From Labilibaculum euxinicum (GTDB taxonomy: Bacteria; Bacteroidota; Bacteroidia; Bacteroidales; Marinifilaceae), in assembly GCF_009795715.1 (NCBI RefSeq), contig NZ_WTCR01000004.1, positions 248,001 through 312,000 on the forward strand: a stretch of DNA of 64,000 bases, in the 5' to 3' direction. The notes under the pieces were generated by a model. That model worked only from the letters and a program-made list of their open reading frames with translations. It was not told the DNA's origin and searched no databases. Made by a program: the position numbers and the translations under genes. Below are positions 42,787 through 52,265 of the stretch, one piece after another (within the stretch, counting starts at the first letter, position 1; the number at the start of each line of letters is the position of its first letter).

Positions 42787-43621
42787 ATATTCCTTACTGT
42801 TACTACTTTTTGTAATTCTTTATTCATGCAACTCGAATAAAAGTGAAAACGATAAGCCAGTAGCAAAAGTAAACGACAACATTCTTTATTTAAGTACAGT
42901 TAAAGAGGTAATTCCAAATGGCATCAGCAAGGATGACAGCCTTCTTATTGCCCAAAACTACACACATCAGTGGATAAAAAAACAACTTATCATATCAAAA
43001 GCAGAACTCAATCTGTCTGAGGAAGACAAAGATGTTAGTAAAATGGTTGAAGACTACAGATCGTCACTAATAATTCACAAATACCAACAACAATTAATAG
43101 AACAGAAAATTGACACCCTGATTAGTCAATTCGAAATCGAAAATTATTATAGAAGTTATTCGGCTAATTTCATTTTAAACCGAAACATTCTTAAAGCATT
43201 ATATATAAAAATACCTATTCCGGTCCCTAATCTTTCAAAAATTCAAAAGCTTTACAAATCGGAAAAAGAAGACGATTGGGCTGAATTGGAGGACTACTGT
43301 TTTCAGAATGCAACAAAATTTGATAATTTTAGCGATCGTTGGATTTATGCTCAAGAACTTTTGGATAAACTTCCAGGTAATATAAATGATGAAGTTAAAT
43401 TTCTGAAGCGCACAAAATACTATGAAACAAGCGATTCAACACATCATTACTTTGTGAAAATTCAGGAATTTGAACTAAAAGACAATCTTGCTCCTTTGCC
43501 TTTTGTTAAGGAAGACATTAAAAAAATATTATTAAACAAACGTAAAATTCAGTTTATTAAAAATTTGGAAGAGAACATTTACAGAGATGCTGAATCCAAA
43601 AACAAATTCAAAATTTATTAA
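42779..43621 (+). CDS. SurA-like lipoprotein without a recognisable parvulin core
   Basis: The 280-residue protein starts at ATG 42779, which overlaps the end of the upstream chaperone gene by 8 nt and gives a lipobox (LFVILYSC, Cys17). A start five codons earlier is possible. PVAKVNDNILYLSTVKEVIPNGISKDDSLLIAQNYTHQWIKKQLI resembles the SurA N-terminal chaperone fold. No HIL/GGELG/FGYH parvulin motif is present downstream, so it may be a chaperone without isomerase activity or an accessory subunit. It lies 10 nt ahead of the next parvulin gene, indicating an operon. Confidence 0.75.
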   Translation: MTKYSLLLLLFVILYSCNSNKSENDKPVAKVNDNILYLSTVKEVIPNGISKDDSLLIAQNYTHQWIKKQLIISKAELNLSEEDKDVSKMVEDYRSSLIIHKYQQQLIEQKIDTLISQFEIENYYRSYSANFILNRNILKALYIKIPIPVPNLSKIQKLYKSEKEDDWAELEDYCFQNATKFDNFSDRWIYAQELLDKLPGNINDEVKFLKRTKYYETSDSTHHYFVKIQEFELKDNLAPLPFVKEDIKKILLNKRKIQFIKNLEENIYRDAESKNKFKIY

Positions 43622-43631
43622 TCCATAAAAT

Positions 43632-44984
43632 ATGCATAACATTTTCAAGAAGTTCAATACTCTTTTAGCCTTGATTTTAATTGGCGTTTTTTCTGCCAAT
43701 GCTCAAGATAATGTGGTAGATAAAGTAATTGCTGTTGTTGGGAATCAAGTGGTTCTAAAATCGGATGTAGAAAACAGATTTTTAAGCATGCAGGCTCAGG
43801 GATACACTTCCGGGAGTGTTGATTTAAAGACTGAAATATTTGAAGATCTTTTGATTCAACAACTGATGATTGCCCAGGCGCAAGTTGATAGTATCGAGGT
43901 AACAGACCAGGAAGTTGAAGATCAGTTGGAACGTAAGATGGAAATGTATATTCAACGCATTGGATCGAAAGAAAAACTGGAACAATATTTCAACAAAAGT
44001 ATTGTTGATATGAAAAACGATCTTCGTGATGACACCCGCGACGAACGTATCAAAGAAAAAATGCAGGCTGAAATCACAAAAGACATACATATTACTCCAG
44101 CCGAAGTTCGGGAATTTTACAATTCAATTCCTCAGGATAGTTTGCCAACTATTCCAGGAGAACTTCAAATTCAGCAACTTGTAAAATACCCCCAGATTTC
44201 GGATAATGAAAAAGACAGAATCAGAACCAAGTTAAGAGGATATCGGGAAAGAGTGCTAAACGGCGATAGCTTTGCAACACTTGCAGTTCTTTATTCAGAA
44301 GATCCGGGAAGTGCGCAAAAAGGTGGAGAACTTGGTTATACACCCAGATCTTCATTAGTTCCGGAATTTGCAAATGTGGCTTTTAACTTAAAAACAGATA
44401 AAGTTTCGAAAATTGTTGAGACTGAATATGGATTTCATATTATTCAACTAATTGACAGAAAAGGAGAACGTATTAATGTTCGTCATATTCTTCTAAAACC
44501 TAAAATTGAAGAGGAAAAAAGAACCGCAGCTATCAATAAACTGGATAGTATTGCCAATTTAATTCGTGAGGACAAAATGGATTTTGATGAGGCGGCTTTT
44601 TATTTCTCAGATGATAAAGACACCAGAAATAACGGGGGATTACTTGTAAATCCTTATACCGGAGCCTCTAAATTCGAAAGGGATAATTTACCTCCGGCTG
44701 TATCTAAAACTGTAAACGATCTTAAACTAAATGAAATATCCTCAGCTTTTCTGGATGTTACAGGCGGCAAGGAAGCTTATAAGGTGATTAAAATAAAATC
44801 GGAAACAAAAGCACATAAAGCAAATCTATCTGACGATTGGAGCATATTTGAAAACATGCTGACCAACCAGAAGCAACAAAAAATTCTGAACAAATGGATT
44901 TCTGAAAAACAAGAAAAGACCTATGTTCATGTTGATGACACCTATAAAAATGCTAAATTCCGATTCAAAGGCTGGATAAAGTAA
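43632..44984 (+). CDS. surA: SurA-like peptidyl-prolyl isomerase
   Basis: The 450-residue protein has a signal peptide (about 1-24, ALILIGVFSANAQ), then VVDKVIAVVGNQVVLKSDVENRF, the canonical SurA N-terminal chaperone start. A parvulin domain follows (ELQIQQLVKYP, GGELGYTPRSSLVPEFANVAF, ETEYGFHIIQLIDRKGERINVRHILLKP) and a second, more diverged parvulin-like repeat (DEAAFYFSDDKDTRNNGGLLVNP). It assists folding of outer-membrane barrels delivered to the BAM complex. Of the three tandem genes it most closely matches true SurA. Confidence 0.92.
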   Translation: MHNIFKKFNTLLALILIGVFSANAQDNVVDKVIAVVGNQVVLKSDVENRFLSMQAQGYTSGSVDLKTEIFEDLLIQQLMIAQAQVDSIEVTDQEVEDQLERKMEMYIQRIGSKEKLEQYFNKSIVDMKNDLRDDTRDERIKEKMQAEITKDIHITPAEVREFYNSIPQDSLPTIPGELQIQQLVKYPQISDNEKDRIRTKLRGYRERVLNGDSFATLAVLYSEDPGSAQKGGELGYTPRSSLVPEFANVAFNLKTDKVSKIVETEYGFHIIQLIDRKGERINVRHILLKPKIEEEKRTAAINKLDSIANLIREDKMDFDEAAFYFSDDKDTRNNGGLLVNPYTGASKFERDNLPPAVSKTVNDLKLNEISSAFLDVTGGKEAYKVIKIKSETKAHKANLSDDWSIFENMLTNQKQQKILNKWISEKQEKTYVHVDDTYKNAKFRFKGWIK

Positions 44985-45004
44985 ATAAAATACCGATACA
45001 ATTC

Positions 45005-45030
45005 TCAGACACAGCCTAAGCTGTGTCTGA
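45005..45030 (+). terminator. Stem-loop between surA and the MoxR gene
   Basis: TCAGACACAGC (45005-45015) pairs perfectly over 11 bp with GCTGTGTCTGA (45020-45030) across CTAA. The following TTTATT is a weak T-tract, so partial termination or a transcript boundary is likely. Confidence 0.65.
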
Positions 45031-45062
45031 TTTATTAACGGCAATAATCAAGAAGGAATCCT

Positions 45063-46028
45063 ATGAATTTTAAAACTGAAGTTGAAGCTGCAAATGCCCT
45101 GCAAGCAGATTACCAAAAATTAACTGCTGAAATCAGGAAAAAAATATATGGACAGGATGATATTATCAAAAAAGTATTAATCTCCATTTTCAGCAATGGG
45201 CACTGCTTACTTGTTGGTGTTCCCGGCTTAGCTAAAACACTTCTGGTAAATACAATAGCTCAGGTTCTTGATTTAAAATACCAGCGAATTCAGTTTACTC
45301 CTGACTTAATGCCTTCGGATATCATTGGAACTGAAATATTGAACAATGAAAGAAAATTTAACTTTATTCAAGGCCCATTGTTTGCAAACATTCTTCTTGC
45401 TGATGAAATAAACCGGACTCCTCCTAAGACTCAGTCGGCACTTTTAGAAGCAATGCAGGAACAAATGGTTACTGTAAACGGTAAAACTTACCCAATTAAA
45501 AAACCATTTTTTGTTCTCGCTACGCAGAATCCAATAGAACAGGAAGGAACCTATCCTCTTCCTGAAGCACAGTTGGATCGATTCATGTTTAGCATTTATC
45601 TGGACTATCCAAAAATTGAAGACGAATTGGCAATTGTTGAGAACACAACTTCCGGCAAAGAAATTGCTCTTGATAAAATAATGTCGGCAGATCAGATACT
45701 ACATTATCAAAAATTAATTCAGAAAGTCCCGATTAACAGAAATGTATTGGAATATGCTGTTAATTTAGCCGCTAAAACAAGACCAAATACAGAGCATTCT
45801 CACAGAATGGCTAAAGAATATATTAACTGGGGAGCAGGACCTAGAGCATCACAATATCTAGTGGTCGGCGCAAAAACCAACGCTTTGCTGTCTGGGAAAT
45901 ATTCACCGGATATTGAAGACGTGAAAGAGGTTGCAGTATCAATTCTTCGGCATAGAATCATGAAGAATTACAAAGCTGAGGCTGAAGGAATCAGTATTGA
46001 AAACATCATACAAGAACTATTAAAGTAA
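45063..46028 (+). CDS. MoxR-family AAA+ ATPase
   Basis: The 321-residue protein has Walker A GVPGLAKT (about 53-60), Walker B LLADEINRTPPKTQSALLEAMQE (about 117-139), sensor 1 FVLATQNPIEQEGTYPLPEAQLDRF and a C-terminal lid with GPRASQYLV. MoxR ATPases remodel or insert cofactors into partner proteins, often VWA-domain proteins, but no VWA gene is adjacent here. It lies 7 nt upstream of the OstA-like gene on the same strand. The upstream spacer has a strong stem-loop. Confidence 0.95.
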   Translation: MNFKTEVEAANALQADYQKLTAEIRKKIYGQDDIIKKVLISIFSNGHCLLVGVPGLAKTLLVNTIAQVLDLKYQRIQFTPDLMPSDIIGTEILNNERKFNFIQGPLFANILLADEINRTPPKTQSALLEAMQEQMVTVNGKTYPIKKPFFVLATQNPIEQEGTYPLPEAQLDRFMFSIYLDYPKIEDELAIVENTTSGKEIALDKIMSADQILHYQKLIQKVPINRNVLEYAVNLAAKTRPNTEHSHRMAKEYINWGAGPRASQYLVVGAKTNALLSGKYSPDIEDVKEVAVSILRHRIMKNYKAEAEGISIENIIQELLK

Positions 46029-46034
46029 AAAAGA

Positions 46035-47615
46035 ATGCTTAGCAAAGCTAATCAATACATATTTATATTACTTACAGGCATTATCTGTCTGACAAATCTT
46101 TCGTCTTCTGCTCAAAAGAAATCGAAAGTACTGATCAAAAACTCAGACGAGGTACAGTTTGTGAGAAACTCAGATCCTCTACTCAATAAATTTTTAGGCA
46201 ATGTTTTTATTACACATGGCGATATAAAGATGTATTGTGACAGTGCTTATCAATTCGAAAAGCTAAACACTTTAGAGGCTTTTGGTAATGTTCATATTAT
46301 TAATGCCGACACCGTTCATATTTACGGAGACTACCTAAAATATTATGGCAACACAAAATTTGCTGAAATGAGAGATAACGTGAAACTAAAAAACAAATCG
46401 GTTACCGTTACTACACAATTTCTTGATTTTGACATGAACGAAAGCGTAGGATACTATTTTAACGGCGGCAAAATTGTTGACGCAGAAAATACTCTTACCA
46501 GTGATATTGGAAGGTATTATACAAAACAAGAACTGCTGTTTTTTAAGGATAGTGTTAAAGCTGTAACTAGTGATTACACGCTGTATTCAGATACTTTAAA
46601 ATACAATACAGTTAGCAAGGTTGCTTTTATTTTAGGACCAACTAAAATTGTTGGAGAAAAAGAAACCTTATATTCGGAAGATGGTTGGTACAATACAGAA
46701 TCAAATATCTCTCAGTTCTTTAAAAACACAACTCTCGACAGTAAATCATATCAAATTAAAGGTGACAGTATTTATTTGGATCGAAACAACGAACTTGCCC
46801 GGATCTTTAAAAATGTTGAGTTGCGGGACACGGTGAATAATTTAATATTGATGGGCAATTATCTTGAAACGTTCAAGAATACAGAGGAGGCTCTTATGAC
46901 CGATTCTGCAGTCTTTATTCAAATTACTGACCGTGATTCACTGTTTCTTCATTCAGACAGTCTGAAAATTGAAAAAGACAGTGCCAAATTTGAACGGATT
47001 AAGGCTTTTCATCATGTGAAATTTTACCGTACAGATTTGCAGGGAATCTGCGATTCGTTGGTTTATACCATGCAGGATTCGACCATCAGATTATTCAATG
47101 ATCCCGTTCTTTGGGCACAACAAAACCAAATGGTAGCTGATACAATTGGCATTGAAACCCAAAATGAAGCAATTCGTTATCTGCATTTTAGAGGATCTTC
47201 CTTTTTAACGGCGAAAGAAGACACCACTTTTTTCAATCAGATAAAAGGTAGAAATATGCTCGGGCATGTTAAAGACAACAAACTTTACAAACTTGACATT
47301 AAAGGAAATGGGGAAACTTTATATTATCCTGTTGACAAGGAGATAATTATGGGAATGAATATTGCCAAGAGCAGCAATATCAGTATTCTTATCGAAAACA
47401 ATAAAATTGATAAAATTATCTTTCTTAAAAAACCTGACGGCAATATGTATCCTCTCTTCGAAGTAGAAAAGGAAATGAAATTTCTTAAAGACTTTCAATG
47501 GCTCGAAGAATACCAACCAAAATCAAAGGAAGACATATTTATCTGGAAAGAGTATACGCCAATTCGAGAATTAAATTCATCCGTAAAAAAACCAATAAAA
47601 AAAGGGACTTTATAA
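46035..47615 (+). CDS. OstA-like/LptA-domain periplasmic protein
   Basis: The 526-residue protein has a signal peptide (LTGIICLTNLSSSAQ) and then a long beta-jellyroll repeat region typical of the LptA/OstA family: NVFITHGDIKMYCDSAYQFEKLNTLEAFGNVHIINADTVHIYGDYLKYYG and later D(S/T)xYxQIxGD-like strands (VKLKNKSVTVTTQFLDF). OstA-like proteins form the periplasmic bridge of lipopolysaccharide export, or a related Bacteroidota envelope role. It is well above the usual LptA length (about 180) and spans several jellyroll units. Its TAA stop lies in the loop of the terminator at 47604-47629. Confidence 0.85.
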   Translation: MLSKANQYIFILLTGIICLTNLSSSAQKKSKVLIKNSDEVQFVRNSDPLLNKFLGNVFITHGDIKMYCDSAYQFEKLNTLEAFGNVHIINADTVHIYGDYLKYYGNTKFAEMRDNVKLKNKSVTVTTQFLDFDMNESVGYYFNGGKIVDAENTLTSDIGRYYTKQELLFFKDSVKAVTSDYTLYSDTLKYNTVSKVAFILGPTKIVGEKETLYSEDGWYNTESNISQFFKNTTLDSKSYQIKGDSIYLDRNNELARIFKNVELRDTVNNLILMGNYLETFKNTEEALMTDSAVFIQITDRDSLFLHSDSLKIEKDSAKFERIKAFHHVKFYRTDLQGICDSLVYTMQDSTIRLFNDPVLWAQQNQMVADTIGIETQNEAIRYLHFRGSSFLTAKEDTTFFNQIKGRNMLGHVKDNKLYKLDIKGNGETLYYPVDKEIIMGMNIAKSSNISILIENNKIDKIIFLKKPDGNMYPLFEVEKEMKFLKDFQWLEEYQPKSKEDIFIWKEYTPIRELNSSVKKPIKKGTL

Positions 47616-47629
47616 AAGTCCCTTTTTTT
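47604..47629. terminator. Bidirectional terminator overlapping the OstA-like stop codon
   Basis: GGGACTTT (47604-47611) pairs with AAAGTCCC (47615-47622) around a 3-nt loop, flanked by A7 and T7. The OstA-like stop codon begins in the loop. It serves the plus-strand operon and the convergent small gene at 47635. Confidence 0.9.
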
Positions 47630-47634
47630 ATATC

Positions 47635-47856
47635 TTAATATTCATCTTCGTTGAATAAAAAATCTCCTTTGCTTGGATAATCAGGCCAAATATCTTCAAT
47701 ACTTTCGAAAATTTCACCTTCTTCCTCAATTTCCTGCAAGTTTTCAATCACTTCCAATGGCGCTCCGGAACGGATCGCATAATCAATTAATTCATCTTTG
47801 GAAGCAGGCCAAGGCGCATCTTCTAATTTAGTGGCTAATTCAAGTGTCCAGTACAT
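47635..47856 (-). CDS. Small DUF2795-type acidic protein
   Basis: The 73-residue protein MYWTLELATKLEDAPWPASKDELIDYAIRSGAPLEVIENLQEI... matches the short DUF2795-containing proteins of Bacteroidota: a predicted helical DNA/RNA-binding-like fold (WPASKDELIDYAIRSGAP) with an acidic tail ending FNEDEY. No enzymatic function is known. It is convergent with the OstA-like gene and separated from it by the shared terminator. Confidence 0.85.
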   Translation of the reverse strand: MYWTLELATKLEDAPWPASKDELIDYAIRSGAPLEVIENLQEIEEEGEIFESIEDIWPDYPSKGDFLFNEDEY

Positions 47857-47916
47857 ATATTTAATATTTTATTAGGTTCTTTTATTATTCTGCGAATATA
47901 ATTTTTTTTTTTGAAT

Positions 47917-48477
47917 TTACAAGTCAGGCTTCCATTTAATTTCATCAGCTCCAGCATCATGTAAAACCTTACGCGAAAGCACGAATAAATAGTCCGAAAG
48001 ACGATTTAAATACTTCAACAATAGTGGATTTATATCTACATCATTTGATAGTTGATTTGCCCGGCGTTCTGCCCTTCGGCATACCGTTCTTGCAACATGA
48101 CAAAACCCGTTGGCCAAACTACCTCCCGGTAATACAAAATTATTAAGTTCAGCCAACTCTTCATCCATCCGATCCATCTCTTTTTCCAATAAAAGAATGT
48201 CTGCTTCCACAATAGGTAACTTCTCCTTTAAATCAGATTTTTCTTCATCGGTTGCCAACCTTGAACCAATCATAAACAATTTATTTTGAATCTCTAATAA
48301 AATCTCTTTTGATTTAGACTCAATATCATGCGATCGAATCAACCCAATATAAGAGTTTAATTCATCGACGGTACCATAGGCTTCCAATCGCAAGTGATGC
48401 TTCGGAACTCTTGTTCCTCCAATCAAACCTGTTGTACCGGAATCTCCTGTTTTTGTATATACTTTAAATTTAGTCAT
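47917..48477 (-). CDS. PduO-type cob(I)alamin adenosyltransferase
   Basis: The 186-residue protein starting at ATG 48477 (MTKFKVYTKTGDSGTTGLIGG) has the ATP-binding N-terminus TGDxGTT, the conserved AYGTVDELNSYIGL, and HVARTVCRRAERRA plus LLKYLNRLSDYLFVLSR typical of PduO/MMAB enzymes. It transfers the 5'-deoxyadenosyl group of ATP to cob(I)alamin, supplying coenzyme B12. A frame start at 48504 adds nine residues upstream of the conserved N-terminus. The dependent B12 enzymes are not in the window. Confidence 0.93.
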   Translation of the reverse strand: MTKFKVYTKTGDSGTTGLIGGTRVPKHHLRLEAYGTVDELNSYIGLIRSHDIESKSKEILLEIQNKLFMIGSRLATDEEKSDLKEKLPIVEADILLLEKEMDRMDEELAELNNFVLPGGSLANGFCHVARTVCRRAERRANQLSNDVDINPLLLKYLNRLSDYLFVLSRKVLHDAGADEIKWKPDL

Positions 48478-48572
48478 TGTGTGTGTTTTAATTAGCTCCA
48501 ACATTTGGGATCTTTTTATTCCCTTCAGCAGAGCTACTACAAAGATAAAATTTCATAGAATCTATGCAATAG

Positions 48573-49340
48573 CTAGAACCTATACTTTCTTACATAATCT
48601 TGTTTTTGCATTCCGTCTTTCGAAATAAGAATTCCCAAATGAAATAAATCCAGACTCACGGAAATTCTCTCCAATTTCTTCATCTGTTTCCAAAAGAGGC
48701 TAATCGTATCGTTTTTATGTGGATTTTGAATAACAATCATGCAATTATCTGCGAGCAGCAATTCACAATTCAGGATAAAATCAGACAGAATTTCTTTTCT
48801 GGTATTTTCAGAAAAAACAAGAAAATCATATTTTGGATTTTGCTTCAAAATCTCATTATAGTTAAAATTCTTATAATTCTGAATTCCCATATAGTTCCGA
48901 AAAATATCATCCGAATATTCCGATAAAACACCTCCCCGATCCAGACATGCAACACTTTTTCGGGAATCAAGCTTTGCCATATAAGCAAGAGTAAATCCTA
49001 TTCCTTCACCAAAATAAGCTGATTTTTCAGCATGCCAAAAGTTCATCAGACGAAACAGCAATCGATCCAATGCTTCTGTGGATTTAATAATTTGAATTTC
49101 CTCTTTGTACTTCTTTGCCAAATCCTTACTAATCTCACCATCTTCCAATTTTGATTTTAACGCATTCACAATAATTTTCCGATAAGGAAATAACTGACCA
49201 AATGCATAGTAAGACAATTTTGCCTCAATTACATTAACAATCAGGTGAAAAGTAAAGGGTGAATGAATCCCAAATCCTTTTCGGCGAAAGGCCTTTAAGC
49301 GATATAAACGTTTCTTTAATTTGTAGCGGATTCGACCCAT
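48573..49340 (-). CDS. Class I SAM-dependent methyltransferase-like protein
   Basis: The 255-residue protein contains LKAFRRKGFGIHSPFTFHLIVNVIE, a segment seen at the N-terminus of a Bacteroidota class I methyltransferase family. AYFGEGIGFTLAYMAKL is a partly degenerate SAM-binding loop, and VACLDRGG and YDFLVFSENTRKEILSDF follow. The glycine-rich motif is weaker than usual, so activity is uncertain. No substrate can be proposed. It stands alone between the adenosyltransferase gene and divergent recG. Confidence 0.68.
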   Translation of the reverse strand: MGRIRYKLKKRLYRLKAFRRKGFGIHSPFTFHLIVNVIEAKLSYYAFGQLFPYRKIIVNALKSKLEDGEISKDLAKKYKEEIQIIKSTEALDRLLFRLMNFWHAEKSAYFGEGIGFTLAYMAKLDSRKSVACLDRGGVLSEYSDDIFRNYMGIQNYKNFNYNEILKQNPKYDFLVFSENTRKEILSDFILNCELLLADNCMIVIQNPHKNDTISLFWKQMKKLERISVSLDLFHLGILISKDGMQKQDYVRKYRF

Positions 49341-49591
49341 AATTACAATAAACTAGAATTGGCGAATTTAATCGTAAATTTGAATTTCTTCAAATTCTTA
49401 AGCCAAGATATCACCTGTCGCAGGTATTATCCTGATAATATTAATGATAATAGGGCATAAGATTAAGCAATCATTTCTTTAAAATAAAAGTTTTTCAATT
49501 TACTTTTGTTTGTACTTTTAGATTTTTAAAGCATTTTCACAAAAGGGTGAAATTTTATCCCTCCATATAAAATAGAATTAGAACCGTAAGA

Positions 49592-51697
49592 ATGTCAGAA
49601 TTAGCTGGACTCGACATAAAATTTTTAGCAGGCGTTGGCCCCAAAAGGGCTTCCATCCTTAATCAGGAATTATCAATTTACAGTTACGAAGATTTACTGT
49701 ATCATTTTCCCTACAAATATATCGACAGAACTAAGTTCTACGAAATCAGTGAAATTCACTCTAAGTTACCATACATACAGGTAAAAGGTGAGATAACCAG
49801 TATTGAGGTAATTGGAGAAAAAAGACAACAAAGACTGGTAGCATATTTTACTGATGGAAAAGGTGTAATGGAATTGGTTTGGTTTAAGGGAATTAAATAC
49901 ATTAAAGCAAACCTTAAACCCAAGACCGAATATATCGTTTTCGGTAAGCCTTCCGAATTTAACCGGAAAATAAATGTAGTTCATCCTGAATTGGAAGAGA
50001 GTGAGGCCAAAAATGGGAAATTGAATGCCTCCCTTCAAGCTTTTTATCTAACTACCGAAAAGATGAAAAGCAGTTTTATCAACTCTAAAGCAATTCACAA
50101 ACTTCAGGAAAATGCCTTACAATCATTAAATGGGAAAATTCCGGAAACGCTTCCGGCAAGTTTGACGAGTAAATTAGGATTAATTAATCTTCACGAAGCG
50201 CTTACGCAGATTCATTTCCCAAGTAATGCAGAAATACTAAAAAAAGCCACCTACCGATTAAAATTTGAAGAACTGTTTTACATTCAGCTAAACATTCTTA
50301 AAATGAAGATGAAGCGCAGGGTTCTTTATCGTGGTCATCAGTTCACTAAAATAGGGGAAAACTTTAATCAATTCTTTCAAAATAATCTTCCTTTCGAACT
50401 TACGGATGCTCAAAAAAGAGTAATCAAAGAAATTAGAAAAGACGTTGGTTCGGGAAAACAAATGAACCGTCTTTTGCAGGGGGATGTAGGCAGTGGTAAA
50501 ACAATGGTTGGACTAATGTGCATGCTAATGGGACTTGACAATGGTTGTCAGTCTTGTTTGATGGCTCCAACGGAAATTTTAGCCACACAACACATGGAAT
50601 CAATCACTGAATTTCTCGAGGGGCTCAATATTAAAGTGGCTTTGCTTACCGGATCAACAAAACAGAAAGACCGAAAAATTATTCATGAACAATTACTAAG
50701 TGGTGAGCTGCAAATTTTGATTGGCACTCACGCTCTTCTTGAAGACATTGTTCAATTCAATAATCTGGGCTTGGTAATTATTGATGAACAACATCGGTTT
50801 GGTGTTGCGCAACGGGCCCGATTGTGGAAAAAAAATAATATTCCCCCTCATATTTTAGTGATGACTGCTACACCTATTCCCAGAACTCTTGCCATGACTT
50901 TATATGGTGATTTGGAAGTTTCGGTTATAGATGAGTTACCGCCGGGAAGAAAACCAATACAAACAGTTCACTACTTCGAGAAAAGAAGAAAACAGGTTTA
51001 CGATTTCATGAAAAAACAGATTGATTTGGGAAGACAAATTTATTTGGTCTATCCAATGATTAAAGAATCTGAAAAAATGGATTTCAAAAATCTGGAAGAA
51101 GGATATGAAAGTGTTTCTCAATATTTCCCTCCCGAAAAATATGGAATAAGTATGGTTCATGGGAAAATGAAACCAGCTGAAAAAGAAGCGGAAATGCAAC
51201 GGTTTGCAAAAGGAGAAACTCAAATAATGGTAGCGACAACGGTTATCGAAGTTGGAGTTAACATTCCAAATGCATCAGTAATGATAATTGAAAGTACAGA
51301 ACGGTTTGGCTTGTCCCAACTTCATCAGTTACGTGGTCGGGTTGGCCGTGGAGCCGAACAATCGTACTGCATACTAATGTCTTCCTACAAAATCTCTAAC
51401 GAATCGCGAAAGCGAATTGAAACAATGGTTCGAACCAACGATGGTTTTGAAATTGCCGAAGTAGATTTAAAACTTCGTGGTCCCGGAGATATTGAAGGAA
51501 CTCAGCAAAGCGGAATTTCTTACAACCTAAAAATTGCCAATCTTGGTAAAGATGGACAGTTGCTTCAATACGCAAGAGATGTTGTTCAGGAAATACTGGA
51601 CAATGATCCCCTACTGGACAAAGAAGAAAATTTCACTCTTGCAAAACAGGTTAAACGATTGAGCAAAACCAAAATAAACTGGAGTGTAATCAGCTAA
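49592..51697 (+). CDS. recG: ATP-dependent DNA helicase RecG
   Basis: The 701-residue protein has the RecG N-terminal wedge/OB domain (LAGVGPKRASILNQELSIYSYEDLLYHFPYKYIDRTKFY), Walker A QGDVGSGKTMVG (about 289-300), DEQH box (IIDEQHRFGVAQRA), VMTATPIPRTLAMTLYGDL, and VIEVGVNIPNASVMIIESTERFGLSQLHQLRGRVGRG. The C-terminal TRG-type motif appears as LRGPGDIEGTQQSG. It reverses stalled replication forks and migrates Holliday junctions. It is divergent from the methyltransferase-like gene and ends at a terminator (51721-51757). Confidence 0.97.
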   Translation: MSELAGLDIKFLAGVGPKRASILNQELSIYSYEDLLYHFPYKYIDRTKFYEISEIHSKLPYIQVKGEITSIEVIGEKRQQRLVAYFTDGKGVMELVWFKGIKYIKANLKPKTEYIVFGKPSEFNRKINVVHPELEESEAKNGKLNASLQAFYLTTEKMKSSFINSKAIHKLQENALQSLNGKIPETLPASLTSKLGLINLHEALTQIHFPSNAEILKKATYRLKFEELFYIQLNILKMKMKRRVLYRGHQFTKIGENFNQFFQNNLPFELTDAQKRVIKEIRKDVGSGKQMNRLLQGDVGSGKTMVGLMCMLMGLDNGCQSCLMAPTEILATQHMESITEFLEGLNIKVALLTGSTKQKDRKIIHEQLLSGELQILIGTHALLEDIVQFNNLGLVIIDEQHRFGVAQRARLWKKNNIPPHILVMTATPIPRTLAMTLYGDLEVSVIDELPPGRKPIQTVHYFEKRRKQVYDFMKKQIDLGRQIYLVYPMIKESEKMDFKNLEEGYESVSQYFPPEKYGISMVHGKMKPAEKEAEMQRFAKGETQIMVATTVIEVGVNIPNASVMIIESTERFGLSQLHQLRGRVGRGAEQSYCILMSSYKISNESRKRIETMVRTNDGFEIAEVDLKLRGPGDIEGTQQSGISYNLKIANLGKDGQLLQYARDVVQEILDNDPLLDKEENFTLAKQVKRLSKTKINWSVIS

Positions 51698-51720
51698 AAA
51701 ACAAATACATCGAGACATAA

Positions 51721-51757
51721 AAACAGCGAAACCCTTTTTGGAATTTCGCTGTTTTTT
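51721..51757 (+). terminator. Terminator of recG
   Basis: AAACAGCGAAA (51721-51731) pairs with TTTCGCTGTTT (51744-51754) over a 12-nt loop, followed by further T residues. It starts 23 nt after the stop. Confidence 0.85.
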
Positions 51758-51839
51758 ATAGTGAAAATATTGCATGTTTCATTACTTGATGCAAGTTAGT
51801 TGTTGATTAATTTCAAATTAAATGATCTTCGATCTAAAA

Positions 51840-52265
51840 CTACAATCCCATTTTAATTTTTTCTATTAACTCAATATATTCCGCCTCGGAAAGAGTTGTT
51901 TTTTGTGGATTCATCTCAAAAACACCACCAAATCCATATCCATCTTTGTGTTTTGGAACAATATGCATGTGCAAATGCGATAAAGTATCGGCATAAGCAC
52001 CATAATTAATTTTTGCAGGTTGAAACGCAGTATCTATTGCCTTTGCAACTTTAGCCACATCGTTCATAAATGCATTTCGCTGTTTGTCACTCAACTCATG
52101 AAATTCTATACCATGATCCTTGTACCCAACATTACAGCGCCCCAAATACGATTGTTCTTTAAACAAGAATAATTGCGATACTTCCAAATCACAAATCTTA
52201 ATCATTAAACTGTGCAGCAATTCATTGTCTTGGCAATACAAACATTCTGAAACAGGAGTAGACAT
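51840..52265 (-). CDS. HIT-family nucleotide hydrolase/transferase
   Basis: The 141-residue protein has the histidine triad HLHMHIVPKHKDGYGFGGVF (about 96-115), preceded by LLHSLMIKICDLEVSQLFLFKEQSYLGRC and YGAYADTLSH. HIT proteins hydrolyse or transfer nucleoside phosphoramidates and dinucleotides. The substrate of this one is not assigned. Two Cys (CLYC) near the N-terminus resemble the zinc-binding pair of some Bacteroidota HIT proteins. It is convergent with recG. Confidence 0.92.
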   Translation of the reverse strand: MSTPVSECLYCQDNELLHSLMIKICDLEVSQLFLFKEQSYLGRCNVGYKDHGIEFHELSDKQRNAFMNDVAKVAKAIDTAFQPAKINYGAYADTLSHLHMHIVPKHKDGYGFGGVFEMNPQKTTLSEAEYIELIEKIKMGL

